64,000 nt of DNA from Sphingopyxis sp. LC81 (lineage in GTDB: Bacteria > Pseudomonadota > Alphaproteobacteria > Sphingomonadales > Sphingomonadaceae). The stretch's first letter is position 1. Each line of letters opens with the position of its first letter. The stretch covers positions 202,342-266,341 of the forward strand of contig NZ_JNFD01000011.1 of NCBI RefSeq assembly GCF_000756375.1. Reading direction: 5' to 3'. Position numbers and translations under genes: made by a program. Shown piece by piece: positions 10,294-18,840 of the stretch. Under the pieces are notes generated by a model. That model saw only the letters and a list, made by a program, of their open reading frames with translations, made no database searches and was not told the DNA's origin.

Positions 10294-10788
10294 TTGGCCG
10301 ACGCGTCGCGCCCCGTCACCCTCGCCGCCATCGCCGGCGCGCACGGGGTGCGGGGCGAGGTGCGTCTCAAATTATTTGGCGAAGGCGCGGAGTCTCTCCG
10401 CGCCTTTTCCGTTTTCGACGCGGGCGACCGCAAGCTTACGTTGAAATCGGTGCGCCCGGCCAATCAGGGCGCGGTCGCGACCTTTGCCGAAATCACCGAC
10501 CGCAGCGGCGCCGAAGCGCTGCGCGGCACCGTGCTCACCGTCCCGCGCTCGGCGCTGCCGCCCTTGGGCGAGGGCGAATATTACCACCACGACCTGCTCG
10601 GCCTGCCGTGCGTGTCGACCGATGGCACGGCGATTGGCCATGTCGCCGCGATCGACAATTTCGGCGCGGGCGACATCCTCGAAATCGAAAAGCCCGACCG
10701 CAAGCGGTTCATGGTGCCGATGACCGCACAGGCGGTGCCGGCATGGACCGACGAGGTCGTGACCGTGAACGCGGCGTTCGTCGAATAG
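10294..10788 (+). CDS. rimM: Ribosome maturation factor RimM
   Basis: A 164-residue 16S rRNA processing factor that binds S19 during assembly of the 30S head. The N-terminal RimM domain (VTLAAIAGAHGVRGEVRLK) and C-terminal PRC-barrel (YYHHDLLGLPCV to FMVPMTAQAVP) are both recognisable. The best start is a TTG codon 3 bp after the rpsP stop, because the conserved N-terminus begins only nine residues later and no in-frame ATG serves. In many relatives trmD follows directly; here about 4 kb of other genes intervene. Confidence 0.95.
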   Translation: MADASRPVTLAAIAGAHGVRGEVRLKLFGEGAESLRAFSVFDAGDRKLTLKSVRPANQGAVATFAEITDRSGAEALRGTVLTVPRSALPPLGEGEYYHHDLLGLPCVSTDGTAIGHVAAIDNFGAGDILEIEKPDRKRFMVPMTAQAVPAWTDEVVTVNAAFVE

Positions 10789-10846
10789 CCGATTGTCCTG
10801 ACCCGCCAGTCTGATAGCCCCGTCGCAAATGACCGGGGAGATTGTC

Positions 10847-12364
10847 ATGCGCTGGAAATCGGGTTTCGCTTTTGCTCTCATGCTTACAGGCGCGGTTCCC
10901 GCCACGGCGCAGGAAACGGCCCCCCAAACCCTCGACCAGCTCGCCCCCGAAATCGACGCGCTTTTCGCCAAATTTCAGGCCGAACAGCATGTTCCGGGCG
11001 TCGTCTATGGCGTCGTCAAGGACGGCAAGCTCGCCTATGTGAAGGGCCTCGGCGTCCAGAATATCACCGACAAAGGTGCGGTGACCCCCGATAGCCTGTT
11101 CCGCATCGCCTCGATGACCAAGGCGTTCACCGCGCTGTCGATCCTGAAGCTGCGCGACGAAGGCAAGCTCCGCCTCGACGACCTTGCCGAACAACATGTG
11201 CCCGAAATGAAGGGCTGGACCTATCCGACCAAGGACAGCCCGCGTATCCGGGTGCGCGACCTGCTCCAGCATGTCGGCGGCTTTGTCACCGACGATCCGT
11301 GGGGCGACCGCCAGCAGGTGCTGCCGCAGGAGGATTTTACCCGGATGATCGCGGCGGGGGTGCCGTTCAGCCGCGTGCCGCAGAGCCAACATGAATATTC
11401 GAACTTCGGCTATGCCTTGCTCGGCCGGATCGTCGCCAATGCTTCGGGCATGCCGTACACGGCCTATGTCCAGCGGACGATCCTGACCCCGCTCGGCATG
11501 GCGAGCAGCGGCTTTGACGCGCCGAAAGCCCCGAAAGCGCGCTACGCGCTCGGCTATCGCTGGGAAAACGATCGCTGGACCGCCGAGCCCGAGATGGTCG
11601 ACGGCGCCTTCAACGCGATGGGCGGGCTGCAGGTCAGCGCGAACGACTATGGCAAATGGGTCGCCTTCCTGCTCTCGGCATGGCCCGCGCGCGACGATGC
11701 CGACACCGGCCCGGTCAAGCGTGCAACGGTGCGCGAGATGGCGCAGGGGCTGAACTTCACTTCGGTGGTCAATCGGACCGGGGCGAGCGGCGGCGCCGCG
11801 TGCAAGCTGTCGAGCGCCTATGGCATGGGCTGGCGCGTCGCGCAGGATTGCGACCTCGGCCTGACGCTCGCGCATGGCGGCGGCTATCCGGGCTATGGCA
11901 GCCATGTGATGCTGATGCCCGATCATGGCGTCGGCGTCTTCGCGCTGTCGAACCGCACCTATGCCGGACCGTCGGGCCCCGCGTGGGACACCGCGGTCGC
12001 CATGGACAAGGCGGGGCTGCTCGAAACGAGCGCCGTGCCGGTGTCGCCGGCGGTGGCGGACGCCTATGCGGCGGCCAGGGCGGCCTATGCCGCGGGCGAC
12101 CTCGGCCCGCTGCAGGGCAAGCTCGCGATGAACTTCCTGCTCGATCGCTCGGCCGAGAACTGGAAGGCCGAATTTACGAAGCTGACGGCCGAGGTGGGGG
12201 CGTGCCCGACCGACGAACCCCTCGCGCCGACTGGCGCGATGTCGGCCGCCTTCCGCCTCAATTGCGAAAAGGGCAAGCTCGACGGGATATTACTGCTCGC
12301 GCCGACGGCGCCCGCCACGATTCAGGCGTTGCGGTTCCGCGTCGTGCCGCCCGAGGTGCGCTGA
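10847..12364 (+). CDS. Class C beta-lactamase-family serine hydrolase (exported)
   Basis: A 505-residue protein with a signal peptide of about 22 residues ending VPATAQ. The serine beta-lactamase/penicillin-binding-protein fold motifs are present: SMTK (89-92), YSN (184-186) and a late HGGGYPGYG. A C-terminal extension follows the catalytic domain. Homologues include esterases, D-aminopeptidases and peptidases as well as beta-lactamases, so resistance should not be assumed. The start is placed at the ATG with GGGGAG six bases upstream; another ATG 18 bp earlier lacks one. A terminator hairpin follows. Confidence 0.85.
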   Translation: MRWKSGFAFALMLTGAVPATAQETAPQTLDQLAPEIDALFAKFQAEQHVPGVVYGVVKDGKLAYVKGLGVQNITDKGAVTPDSLFRIASMTKAFTALSILKLRDEGKLRLDDLAEQHVPEMKGWTYPTKDSPRIRVRDLLQHVGGFVTDDPWGDRQQVLPQEDFTRMIAAGVPFSRVPQSQHEYSNFGYALLGRIVANASGMPYTAYVQRTILTPLGMASSGFDAPKAPKARYALGYRWENDRWTAEPEMVDGAFNAMGGLQVSANDYGKWVAFLLSAWPARDDADTGPVKRATVREMAQGLNFTSVVNRTGASGGAACKLSSAYGMGWRVAQDCDLGLTLAHGGGYPGYGSHVMLMPDHGVGVFALSNRTYAGPSGPAWDTAVAMDKAGLLETSAVPVSPAVADAYAAARAAYAAGDLGPLQGKLAMNFLLDRSAENWKAEFTKLTAEVGACPTDEPLAPTGAMSAAFRLNCEKGKLDGILLLAPTAPATIQALRFRVVPPEVR

Positions 12365-12369
12365 TGTCG

Positions 12370-12407
12370 ACGGGGTGAGGCCTTAGCAAGGGACAGCCTC
12401 ACCCCGT
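12370..12407 (+). terminator. Rho-independent terminator after the serine hydrolase gene
   Basis: A 12-bp perfect stem, ACGGGGTGAGGC (12370-12381) with GCCTCACCCCGT (12396-12407), and a 14-base loop, followed by TTTC. It lies 5 bp after the hydrolase stop. Confidence 0.75.
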
Positions 12408-12445
12408 TTCGCCCTGGACCTTTGAGAGGGGAGGGCAGGGGAAAT

Positions 12446-12646
12446 TTATCGCACCCGGCGCGGGCGGATGCCGCAGCGCGCGGCGGCGCGGGTGAAGACG
12501 CTGTCTTCGCCGGGCGCGCTCGGCAAGGCGATCCATTCGCCGAGGCGGCGGAACGGGGTCGCGAGCCAGTGGAGGCCGCGGGCGATATCGGCGCTGAAAT
12601 GATCATGACCGTCATTCCAAACGCGCATGAACTGCTCGTCTTTCAT
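12446..12646 (-). CDS. Small conserved-looking hypothetical protein
   Basis: A 66-residue protein with no family I can name. The composition is plausible for a real protein: an acidic N-terminus (MKDEQFMRVWNDGHDHFS), a central LHWLATPFRRLGEW segment and a basic end. The start has a strong AAAGGAG ribosome site nine bases upstream. It fills an otherwise empty gap between the hydrolase terminator and the LysR gene and is divergent from the latter, so both may use the region near 12650-12745. Conservation has not been tested. Confidence 0.5.
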   Translation of the reverse strand: MKDEQFMRVWNDGHDHFSADIARGLHWLATPFRRLGEWIALPSAPGEDSVFTRAAARCGIRPRRVR

Positions 12647-12722
12647 CGTTCATCTCCTTTCGCTTGATGTAACCTAGATGCACCTCATGGCGCCCCGCCG
12701 CCAACAAAAGGCGTAGACCATA

Positions 12723-12741
12723 TTATAAGCTGAGCTTATAA
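12723..12741. promoter_or_regulatory. 19-bp palindrome at the LysR gene start (candidate operator)
   Basis: TTATAAGCT-G-AGCTTATAA, a perfect inverted repeat around one central base, ending six bases before the ATG of the LysR gene. Position and symmetry suggest autoregulation, perhaps also acting on the divergent small gene. Inference from symmetry only. Confidence 0.6.
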
Positions 12742-12747
12742 GGCGGT

Positions 12748-13680
12748 ATGTCCCGCCTGCCGCCCCTCGCCGCCGTGCGCACCTTCGAAGCCGCTGGCCG
12801 TTTGCAGAATTTCTCGCGCGCTGCCGAGGAGCTGGGGCTGACGCAGGCCGCGGTCAGTTATCAAATCCGCCAATTGGAGGATCGACTCGGCCGCGCGCTC
12901 TTCGTGCGCGAAAAGGGCCGCGTGCGCCTCTCCGAAACCGGGCAGCGGCTGCTCCCCGCGATCAGCAACGCCTTCGCGACGATGGGCGACGCCTTCGCCG
13001 CGCTCGGCAGCGACGAGGCCGATGTGCTGACGATTAACGCCGCGACCAGCTTCGGCGGCACCTGGCTCAGCGCGCGCATCGGCAGCTTCCAGCTCCAATA
13101 TCCCGAACTCGCGGTGCGCATGGCGATGAGCAACGATCTGATCGACTTCGACGCTTCGAACGTCGACGTCGCGATCCGCATCGGCAAGGGGGTGTGGCCG
13201 GGGCTGCGTGCCGATTTCCTGATGCGCCAATATCTCGCGCCGATCGCCTCGCCGGCCTTTATCGAAGAACATGACATTCGCGAGCCCGCCGACCTGCTGC
13301 GCGTCCAGCGGCTCGCGCCGAACGACAGCTGGTGGGCCGAATGGTTCGCCCTGGCCGGCGTGGCGAGGCCGCCGGCGTCGACACGGCGCGGGATCGAACT
13401 CGACAGCCAGTTGCAGGAAGGCAGCGCGGTACAGGCGGGTTTTGGTGTCGCGATGATGACCCCGCTCTATTGGCAGGGCGAGCTCGCGAGCGGGCGGCTG
13501 GTCCAGCCCTTCGACACGCTCTATGTTTCGGCCTCGTCGGGCATGTGGCTCGTCCACCGCGACAACCGTGTCGGCGTGCGCAAGATCGAGCGCTTCCGCG
13601 AATGGCTGCACGCCGAAATCGAGAAGGATCGCCACCTGTTGTCCGACGCGCTATTGGAGCCGCCGCCCGAACCGCGCTAA
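12748..13680 (+). CDS. LysR-family regulator (GcvA-like)
   Basis: A 310-residue LysR regulator. The N-terminal winged HTH (residues 1-60) has NFSRAAEELGLTQAAVSYQIRQLE and the LFVREKGRVRL wing typical of the GcvA subgroup. The C-terminal substrate-binding domain follows (about 90-300). The effector and targets are unknown; GcvA itself controls glycine cleavage genes, but none are here. A 19-bp palindrome abuts its start. The 3' end overlaps the convergent AdaA-like gene by 4 bp. Confidence 0.9.
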   Translation: MSRLPPLAAVRTFEAAGRLQNFSRAAEELGLTQAAVSYQIRQLEDRLGRALFVREKGRVRLSETGQRLLPAISNAFATMGDAFAALGSDEADVLTINAATSFGGTWLSARIGSFQLQYPELAVRMAMSNDLIDFDASNVDVAIRIGKGVWPGLRADFLMRQYLAPIASPAFIEEHDIREPADLLRVQRLAPNDSWWAEWFALAGVARPPASTRRGIELDSQLQEGSAVQAGFGVAMMTPLYWQGELASGRLVQPFDTLYVSASSGMWLVHRDNRVGVRKIERFREWLHAEIEKDRHLLSDALLEPPPEPR

Positions 13681-14261
13681 CGCCTCGCGCGGCGCTTCAA
13701 CATGCTCGGCGCCCGGCGATAGACCTGCTGGAAGGCCGCATTGAACGACCGCACGCTGCCAAAGCCTGCCGCCAGCGCGATGTCGGTCATGCCAAGGTCG
13801 GTGGTATCGATCAGTCGCTTGGCGCGCTGGATGCGCGCCGTGCGCGCGGCGGCGAGCGGTGTGGTGTCGAGATGGCGGCGGAACAACCGCGTCAGATGGC
13901 GCGCGCCGATGCCGAGCCGCGCCGCCAGCGCCTCGACGTCTGCCTGGTCGAGCGCGCCGTCCTCGATCAGCCGCAGCGCGCGATCGACGGTCGCGCGGGT
14001 GCCGTTCCACGCCGGCGAGCGCGGCGCCGTCTCCGGCCGGCAGCGAAGGCAGGGGCGAAAGCCCGCGCGCTCGGCCGCCGCCGCGCTGCGATAATAGCTG
14101 ACGTTGCGTGAGAGCGGCTGGCGCACCGGGCAGACCGGTCGGCAATAGATGCCGGTCGATTTGACCGCGATGAAGATGACCCCGTCATAGGCCGGATCGC
14201 GCGCATAGCGCACCCGTTCGCACAGCGCGAAATCGAGGTCGGGTTCGTCGGGCGGCGTCAT
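13677..14261 (-). CDS. AdaA-like methylphosphotriester-DNA sensor and AraC regulator
   Basis: A 194-residue protein with an Ada-type zinc domain followed by an AraC-family double HTH. Zinc/acceptor cysteines are Cys40, Cys44, Cys71 and Cys74 (STGIYCRPVCPVR and FRPCLRC). This matches the N-terminal half of Escherichia coli Ada, where the first of these cysteines takes a methyl group from DNA phosphotriesters and switches on transcription. The O6-methylguanine methyltransferase and AlkA domains are absent. It would be an alkylation sensor; no alkylation-repair partner gene lies beside it. Confidence 0.85.
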   Translation of the reverse strand: MTPPDEPDLDFALCERVRYARDPAYDGVIFIAVKSTGIYCRPVCPVRQPLSRNVSYYRSAAAAERAGFRPCLRCRPETAPRSPAWNGTRATVDRALRLIEDGALDQADVEALAARLGIGARHLTRLFRRHLDTTPLAAARTARIQRAKRLIDTTDLGMTDIALAAGFGSVRSFNAAFQQVYRRAPSMLKRRARR

Positions 14262-14386
14262 GCGCTCTTTATACGGGAATCCGCCGTGCTTGTCCGGGGG
14301 TGTCGGTGACCGCGTCCGATTCCTGCCAGCGATGGTGCGGCGGCGCCGCTATCATCGGCGGCATATCCAGAGCAGGAGCAAGCCCG

Positions 14387-14797
14387 ATGGCCTCGATCCA
14401 CCACGACATCTTCATTGCCGCCGACCCCGCCACGATCTGGGACGCCGCGCGCGACGTCGGCCGGCTCCACGACCGGCTCGTCCCCGGGTTCGTCGCCGCC
14501 ACCGAAATGATCGAAGGCGACGGCGCGCCGGTGCGCCGCGTCACCTTTGCGAACGGCGCGGTGGCCGACGAAACGATCGTCTCGGTCGACGATGACCGCC
14601 GCCGCCTCGTCTGGGCGATCAAGGCGTTCGAACATCATAATGGCGTGCTCGAAGTCGCCGGGGCGGAAGGCGGCGCGCGGGTGCGCTGGACCGCCGACAT
14701 CCTGCCCGATGCGCTCGCGCAGCAGGTCGCACCGATGATGGCTGAGGGGCTGGCGCGCATGAAGGCGCATATGGAGCGCGTGCGCGTCGACAGCTGA
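14387..14797 (+). CDS. SRPBCC/START-like family protein
   Basis: A 136-residue protein of the SRPBCC (polyketide cyclase/dehydrase) superfamily. It begins [36 protein letters not shown] and ends with the long amphipathic helix common to the fold. Such proteins bind hydrophobic ligands in a deep pocket; the ligand cannot be told from sequence. The chosen ATG has AGGAGC eight bases upstream; an earlier in-frame ATG adds 29 atypical residues. It stands 39 bp before trmD and may be cotranscribed with it. Confidence 0.75.
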   Translation: MASIHHDIFIAADPATIWDAARDVGRLHDRLVPGFVAATEMIEGDGAPVRRVTFANGAVADETIVSVDDDRRRLVWAIKAFEHHNGVLEVAGAEGGARVRWTADILPDALAQQVAPMMAEGLARMKAHMERVRVDS

Positions 14798-14835
14798 CGC
14801 TTGCCAAGCGGGGTCGGTGGGCGGCATGGGGTAGC

Positions 14836-15573
14836 ATGACCTTCACCGCCGTCCCCCTGACGCTTTACCCCGACATGTTCCCCGGCCCGCTGGGGCACAG
14901 CATGGCGGGGCGCGCGCTCGAAAGCGGGACGTGGCACTGCGCGCCGGTGCAGATCCGCGATTTTGCGACCGACAAGCATCGCACCGTCGACGATACGCCC
15001 GCGGGGGGCGGCGCGGGGATGGTGCTCAAGGCCGATGTGCTGGGCGCGGCGATCGACCATGCGGTGGCGGCGCATCCGGACCTTCCGATCCTCGCGATGA
15101 CCCCGCGCGGCACCCCGATCACGCAGGCGCGCGTGCGCGCCCTTTCGGCGGGTCCGGGCGCGATCATCCTCTGCGGCCGGTTCGAAGGATTCGACGAACG
15201 CATCTTCGACGCAAGGCCAATCGAAGAGGTGTCGATGGGCGACATCATCCTGTCGGGCGGCGAGATGGGGGCGCTGCTGTTGCTCGACGCTTGCATTCGG
15301 TTGCTTCCCGGCGTAATGGGCGCGGCTTCAAGCGGGGACGACGAATCGTTCGAAAACGGTTTGCTCGAATATCCGCACTATACCCGGCCCGTAAATTGGG
15401 AAGGGCGCACGATCCCCGAAGTGCTGCGATCGGGGGATCATGCGAAGATCGCGGCCTGGCGGAAACAACAGGCGGAAGATCATACACGGTTACGCAGGCC
15501 GGACCTTTGGGAGCGCCATGAGGGCGCTCGGGACCGACCTGCCTCTGGCGCGCGGCGAAAAGAAAAGGACTAG
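14836..15573 (+). CDS. trmD: tRNA (guanine37-N1)-methyltransferase TrmD
   Basis: A 245-residue SPOUT methyltransferase that makes m1G37 in tRNAs, preventing +1 frameshifts. Recognised by [15 protein letters not shown] at the start, the trefoil-knot SAM site ([12 protein letters not shown] and [15 protein letters not shown]), and [12 protein letters not shown] near the end. rplS follows after 5 bp, the usual bacterial order, so the pair is cotranscribed. Confidence 0.97.
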   Translation: MTFTAVPLTLYPDMFPGPLGHSMAGRALESGTWHCAPVQIRDFATDKHRTVDDTPAGGGAGMVLKADVLGAAIDHAVAAHPDLPILAMTPRGTPITQARVRALSAGPGAIILCGRFEGFDERIFDARPIEEVSMGDIILSGGEMGALLLLDACIRLLPGVMGAASSGDDESFENGLLEYPHYTRPVNWEGRTIPEVLRSGDHAKIAAWRKQQAEDHTRLRRPDLWERHEGARDRPASGARRKEKD

Positions 15574-15578
15574 AGGAC

Positions 15579-15956
15579 ATGAACCTCATCCAGACGATCG
15601 AAGCCGAAGAAATCGCCAAAGCGGCGAAGACCATTCCGACCTTCCGTCCCGGCGACACGCTGAAAGTCGGCGTGAAGGTGGTCGAAGGCGAACGCACCCG
15701 CGTCCAGAATTTCGAAGGCGTGTGCATCGCACGCTCGAACAAGGGCATGGGCTCCAACTTCACCGTGCGCAAAATGTCGTTCGGCGAGGGTGTCGAGCGC
15801 GTGTTCCCGCTCTATTCGCCCAACATCGACTCGATTACCGTCATCCGCAAGGGTGCCGTGCGTCGTGCGAAGCTTTACTATCTTCGTGGCCGCACTGGTA
15901 AATCGGCGCGTATTGCGGAGCGCCGCGAATACCGGTCGGAAGCCGGCGAAGGCTAA
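15579..15956 (+). CDS. rplS: 50S ribosomal protein L19
   Basis: The 125-residue protein L19 at the subunit interface. Family motifs are [32 protein letters not shown] and [17 protein letters not shown]. It lies 5 bp after trmD with an AGAGGAC ribosome site. A clear rho-independent terminator follows about 38 bp after the stop, closing the ribosomal run. Confidence 0.98.
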   Translation: MNLIQTIEAEEIAKAAKTIPTFRPGDTLKVGVKVVEGERTRVQNFEGVCIARSNKGMGSNFTVRKMSFGEGVERVFPLYSPNIDSITVIRKGAVRRAKLYYLRGRTGKSARIAERREYRSEAGEG

Positions 15957-15993
15957 GGAGAGCTTCTCCTCTACAAAGCCGAAACAGCTTTCA

Positions 15994-16033
15994 AAAACGA
16001 CCGGTTCCGCCAACAGGCAGAGCCGGTCGTTTT
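15994..16033 (+). terminator. Rho-independent terminator after rplS
   Basis: An 11-bp perfect stem, AAAACGACCGG (15994-16004) with CCGGTCGTTTT (16023-16033), and an 18-base loop. The T-run of the right arm continues into TCTTTT. Confidence 0.85.
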
Positions 16034-16054
16034 CTTTTGGGCAAAGCGAATTTC

Positions 16055-16666
16055 ATGCAGCAGTCCGTCCTCCCGTTCCAGCCGACGCGGCGCGCCTTTC
16101 TTGGCGCGGTGCTCGCATTCGGCGTGTCGGGCGAGGCGATGGCGCTCACCAATGCGCAGCGCATCGTCGCGGCGGCGCGGCGGCAGGTCGGCGTGACGCT
16201 TTCCTATGATCCCGCCTACACGGTCCTGCGTTTCCCGAACGGCGACGTCGACCGCGCGAAGGGCGTGTGCACCGATGTCGTGATCCGCGCCTTTCGCGAT
16301 GCGCTCGGCCACGACCTGCAGGCCCTTGTAAACGCCGACATGCGCGCCAATTTTGCAGCCTATCCCAAAAACTGGGGGCTCGGCCGCCCCGACCGCAATA
16401 TCGACCATCGCCGCGTGCCCAACCTCGCGATCTATTGGCGGCGGCAGGGCGCCTCGCTGCCAGTAACGACCAATCCCGCCGACTGGCGCCCGGGCGACAT
16501 CTTCACCGCGATGGTGAACGGCCGTCTGCCGCACACCGGCATCGTGTCCGACCGCAAGGATACGACGGGCGTGCCGCTCGTCCTCCACAATATTGGCGGC
16601 GGCACGCGCGAGGAGGATGCGCTGTTCGACCATAAGCTGACCGGCCATTTCCGCTGGAAAGTCTGA
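16055..16666 (+). CDS. DUF1287-family exported protein
   Basis: A 203-residue protein of the DUF1287 (YijF) family, with motifs GVCTDVVIRAFRDALG, NIDHRRVPNL and DWRPGDIFTAMV, plus LPHTGIVSDR near the end. The conserved Cys and His residues of these motifs suggest an NlpC/P60-like cysteine hydrolase fold, but no activity is established. The N-terminus TRRAFLGAVLAFGVSG is a Tat-like or Sec signal. I chose the first ATG; a TTG 18 bp upstream is also possible. It starts just after the rplS terminator. Confidence 0.8.
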   Translation: MQQSVLPFQPTRRAFLGAVLAFGVSGEAMALTNAQRIVAAARRQVGVTLSYDPAYTVLRFPNGDVDRAKGVCTDVVIRAFRDALGHDLQALVNADMRANFAAYPKNWGLGRPDRNIDHRRVPNLAIYWRRQGASLPVTTNPADWRPGDIFTAMVNGRLPHTGIVSDRKDTTGVPLVLHNIGGGTREEDALFDHKLTGHFRWKV

Positions 16667-16713
16667 ATTATCGTAACGTTTTCAACCGAGTTCTTGCCTT
16701 GAGGAGTGAGTAA

Positions 16714-17739
16714 ATGGGTTATCGTATCGTAGTCGCCGGAGCCACGGGCAATGTCGGGCGCGAAGTGCTCGCCATTCTCGCCGAGCGCGAATTTCCCTAC
16801 GACGAACTGGCGGCGGTCGCATCGTCGCGCAGCCAGGGCGATGAGGTCGAAATCGGCGATACCGGTAAAACCGTGAAGTGCCAGAATATCGAGAATTTCG
16901 ACTGGGCCGGCTGGGACATGGCGATCTTCGCGATCGGCAGCGACGCGACCGCGATCCACGCGCCGAAGGCCGCCGCGGCGGGCTGCGTCGTGATCGATAA
17001 TAGCTCGCTCTACCGCATGGACCCCGACGTGCCGCTGATCGTGCCCGAAGTGAACCCCGACGCGATCGACGGCTATACCAAGCGCAACATCATCGCGAAC
17101 CCGAACTGCTCGACCGCGCAGATGGTCGTCGCGCTGAAGCCGCTGCACGACGCGGCCAAGATCAAGCGCGTCGTCGTATCGACCTATCAGTCGGTGTCGG
17201 GCGCGGGCAAGTCGGGCATGGACGAGCTGTGGAACCAGACGCGCCAGATCTTCGTCGGCGACGAAAAGGACATCCAGAAGTTCACCAAGCAGATCGCCTT
17301 CAACGTCATCCCGCACATCGACAAGTTCCTCGACGACGGCTCGACCAAGGAGGAATGGAAGATGGTCGTCGAGACCAAGAAGATCCTCGATCCGAAGATC
17401 AAGGTCACCGCGACCTGCGTCCGCGTCCCCGTCTTCGTCGGCCATTCGGAAGCGATCAACATCGAGATGGAGGATGAACTGTCGGCCGAGGACGCGCAGC
17501 GCATCCTGCGTGAGGCGCCCGGCGTCGTGCTCCACGACAAGCGCGAGGACGGCGGCTATATCACCCCCGTCGAATGCGTCGGCGACTTCGCGACCTTCGT
17601 GTCGCGCGTGCGCGAAGACCCGACGGTCGAAAATGGCCTCAACCTTTGGTGCGTCAGTGATAACCTCCGCAAAGGCGCAGCGCTGAACGCGGTGCAGATC
17701 GCCGAACTGCTCGGCCGCCGGCACCTCAAGAAGGGCTGA
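16714..17739 (+). CDS. asd: Aspartate-semialdehyde dehydrogenase
   Basis: A 341-residue NADPH-dependent enzyme making aspartate semialdehyde, the branch point to lysine/DAP, methionine and threonine. The N-terminal Rossmann motif is VVAGATGNVGREVL (7-20). The catalytic cysteine is Cys132 in ANPNCSTAQM. The active-site region TYQSVSGAGKSGMDEL follows. A GAGGAG ribosome site precedes the ATG. It stands alone, followed by a palindromic element. Confidence 0.97.
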   Translation: MGYRIVVAGATGNVGREVLAILAEREFPYDELAAVASSRSQGDEVEIGDTGKTVKCQNIENFDWAGWDMAIFAIGSDATAIHAPKAAAAGCVVIDNSSLYRMDPDVPLIVPEVNPDAIDGYTKRNIIANPNCSTAQMVVALKPLHDAAKIKRVVVSTYQSVSGAGKSGMDELWNQTRQIFVGDEKDIQKFTKQIAFNVIPHIDKFLDDGSTKEEWKMVVETKKILDPKIKVTATCVRVPVFVGHSEAINIEMEDELSAEDAQRILREAPGVVLHDKREDGGYITPVECVGDFATFVSRVREDPTVENGLNLWCVSDNLRKGAALNAVQIAELLGRRHLKKG

Positions 17740-17744
17740 ATCCA

Positions 17745-17878
17745 GATCCTCCCTGTCGCGCAGCGATGGGGAGGGGGACCGCCGCGAAGCGGTGGTGGAG
17801 GGGTTGCGACGTCGCGTCACTACCCCTCCGTCAGCGCTTCGCGCTGCCACCTCCCCATGCCTGCGGCACAGGGAGGAT
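17745..17878. repeat. Intergenic inverted-repeat (MITE/REP-like) element
   Basis: A 134-bp element with long imperfect terminal inverted repeats of about 57 bp. The left end starts ATCCTCCCTGT, and the right end is its inverted counterpart ending ACAGGGAGGAT. Shared blocks include GGGGAGG, GCGAAGCG and GAGGGGT around a short unique centre. It fills the gap after asd and supplies a GGGAGGA that could act as a ribosome site for one possible start of the next gene. Confidence 0.8.
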
Positions 17879-17918
17879 CGCCGTGGCGATGGCGAAGCAT
17901 TCAAGCTATGCCGCTGGC

Positions 17919-18698
17919 ATGACCAGCCCCTATGCCTTCACCCACGCCCTCTGCCGCGCCCCCGCCCCATCGGCGGTGAGCGGCATCCGCGCCAACGGCG
18001 GCCCCGACCCCGATTTCACCGGCCTTACTGCCGAGCATGCAGCCTATGTCGGGGCGCTCCGCGAACTCGGTCTCGCCGTCGAAGTCCTCGAACCGCTCGA
18101 CGATTTCCCCGACGCGCTGTTCACCGAAGACGTCGCGCTGACCTTTCCCGAAGGCGCGATCCTGCTCCGCCCTGGCGCGCCAAGCCGCGCGGGGGAAGTG
18201 GCGCATATCCGCGAGGCGCTCTCGGCGCGCCACGCCACTTTGCTCGAATTGACCGGCCCCGGCCATGTCGACGGCGGCGATGTGCTGCGCCTTGCCGACC
18301 GCGTGATTATCGGCCTGTCCGACCGCACCGACCGCGCGGGCGCCACCGAACTCGCGGCTTTGCTCGAACGGCTGGGTTATCGCGCCCAGATCGCGGTGAC
18401 GCCCGCGGGCGTGCTCCATTTCAAGACCGGCTGCAGCCTGATCGACGAAAGCACGATCCTCGCCGTACCCGCGATGCGCGACTGCCCCGAATTTGCGGGC
18501 CTCGAAGTCGTGCTGACCCCGACCGGCGAAGAGGGGGCGGCGAATATCCTCCGCGTGCGCGATACCGTTCTCATCGGCGCGCGGTGGCTGGCGACGCAGG
18601 CGATGCTGGCAGCGCGCGGCGTGCCTTTCCGCCCGCTGCCGACCGACCAGATCGCGCGCATCGACGCGGGGCTCAGCTGCATGTCGCTGCGCTGGTGA
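17919..18698 (+). CDS. Dimethylarginine dimethylaminohydrolase-like amidinohydrolase
   Basis: A 259-residue protein of the pentein fold. It has FTHALCRAP at the N-terminus, the acidic motif FTED (68-71), a catalytic His116 in GPGHVDGGDVL, HFKTGCSLI, and a catalytic Cys254 in LSCMSLRW at the extreme C-terminus. This matches DDAH, which cleaves N-methylated arginines to citrulline and methylamines; related deiminases are a less likely alternative. The start at 17919 fits the family. An ATG at 17889 would add ten residues and has a GGGAGGA upstream from the repeat element. Confidence 0.85.
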   Translation: MTSPYAFTHALCRAPAPSAVSGIRANGGPDPDFTGLTAEHAAYVGALRELGLAVEVLEPLDDFPDALFTEDVALTFPEGAILLRPGAPSRAGEVAHIREALSARHATLLELTGPGHVDGGDVLRLADRVIIGLSDRTDRAGATELAALLERLGYRAQIAVTPAGVLHFKTGCSLIDESTILAVPAMRDCPEFAGLEVVLTPTGEEGAANILRVRDTVLIGARWLATQAMLAARGVPFRPLPTDQIARIDAGLSCMSLRW

Positions 18699-18840
18699 CG
18701 CATCGAAAATCGCTGTCCTACAATATCTTGCTGCATTAGGTCTTCGACATGATGCAAGCACCGACCTCGCGCCCGATACATGCATTTGCGAGTGAAGTTA
18801 GGCAGTTTTCCGCCATTCCTGTCTCGGCGGATTTCGGTCG

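Noticed and set aside
10847..12364. Antibiotic-resistance beta-lactamase
   Set aside because: Class C-like motifs occur in many esterases and peptidases; the C-terminal extension and lack of an AmpR-type divergent partner argue against a resistance call.
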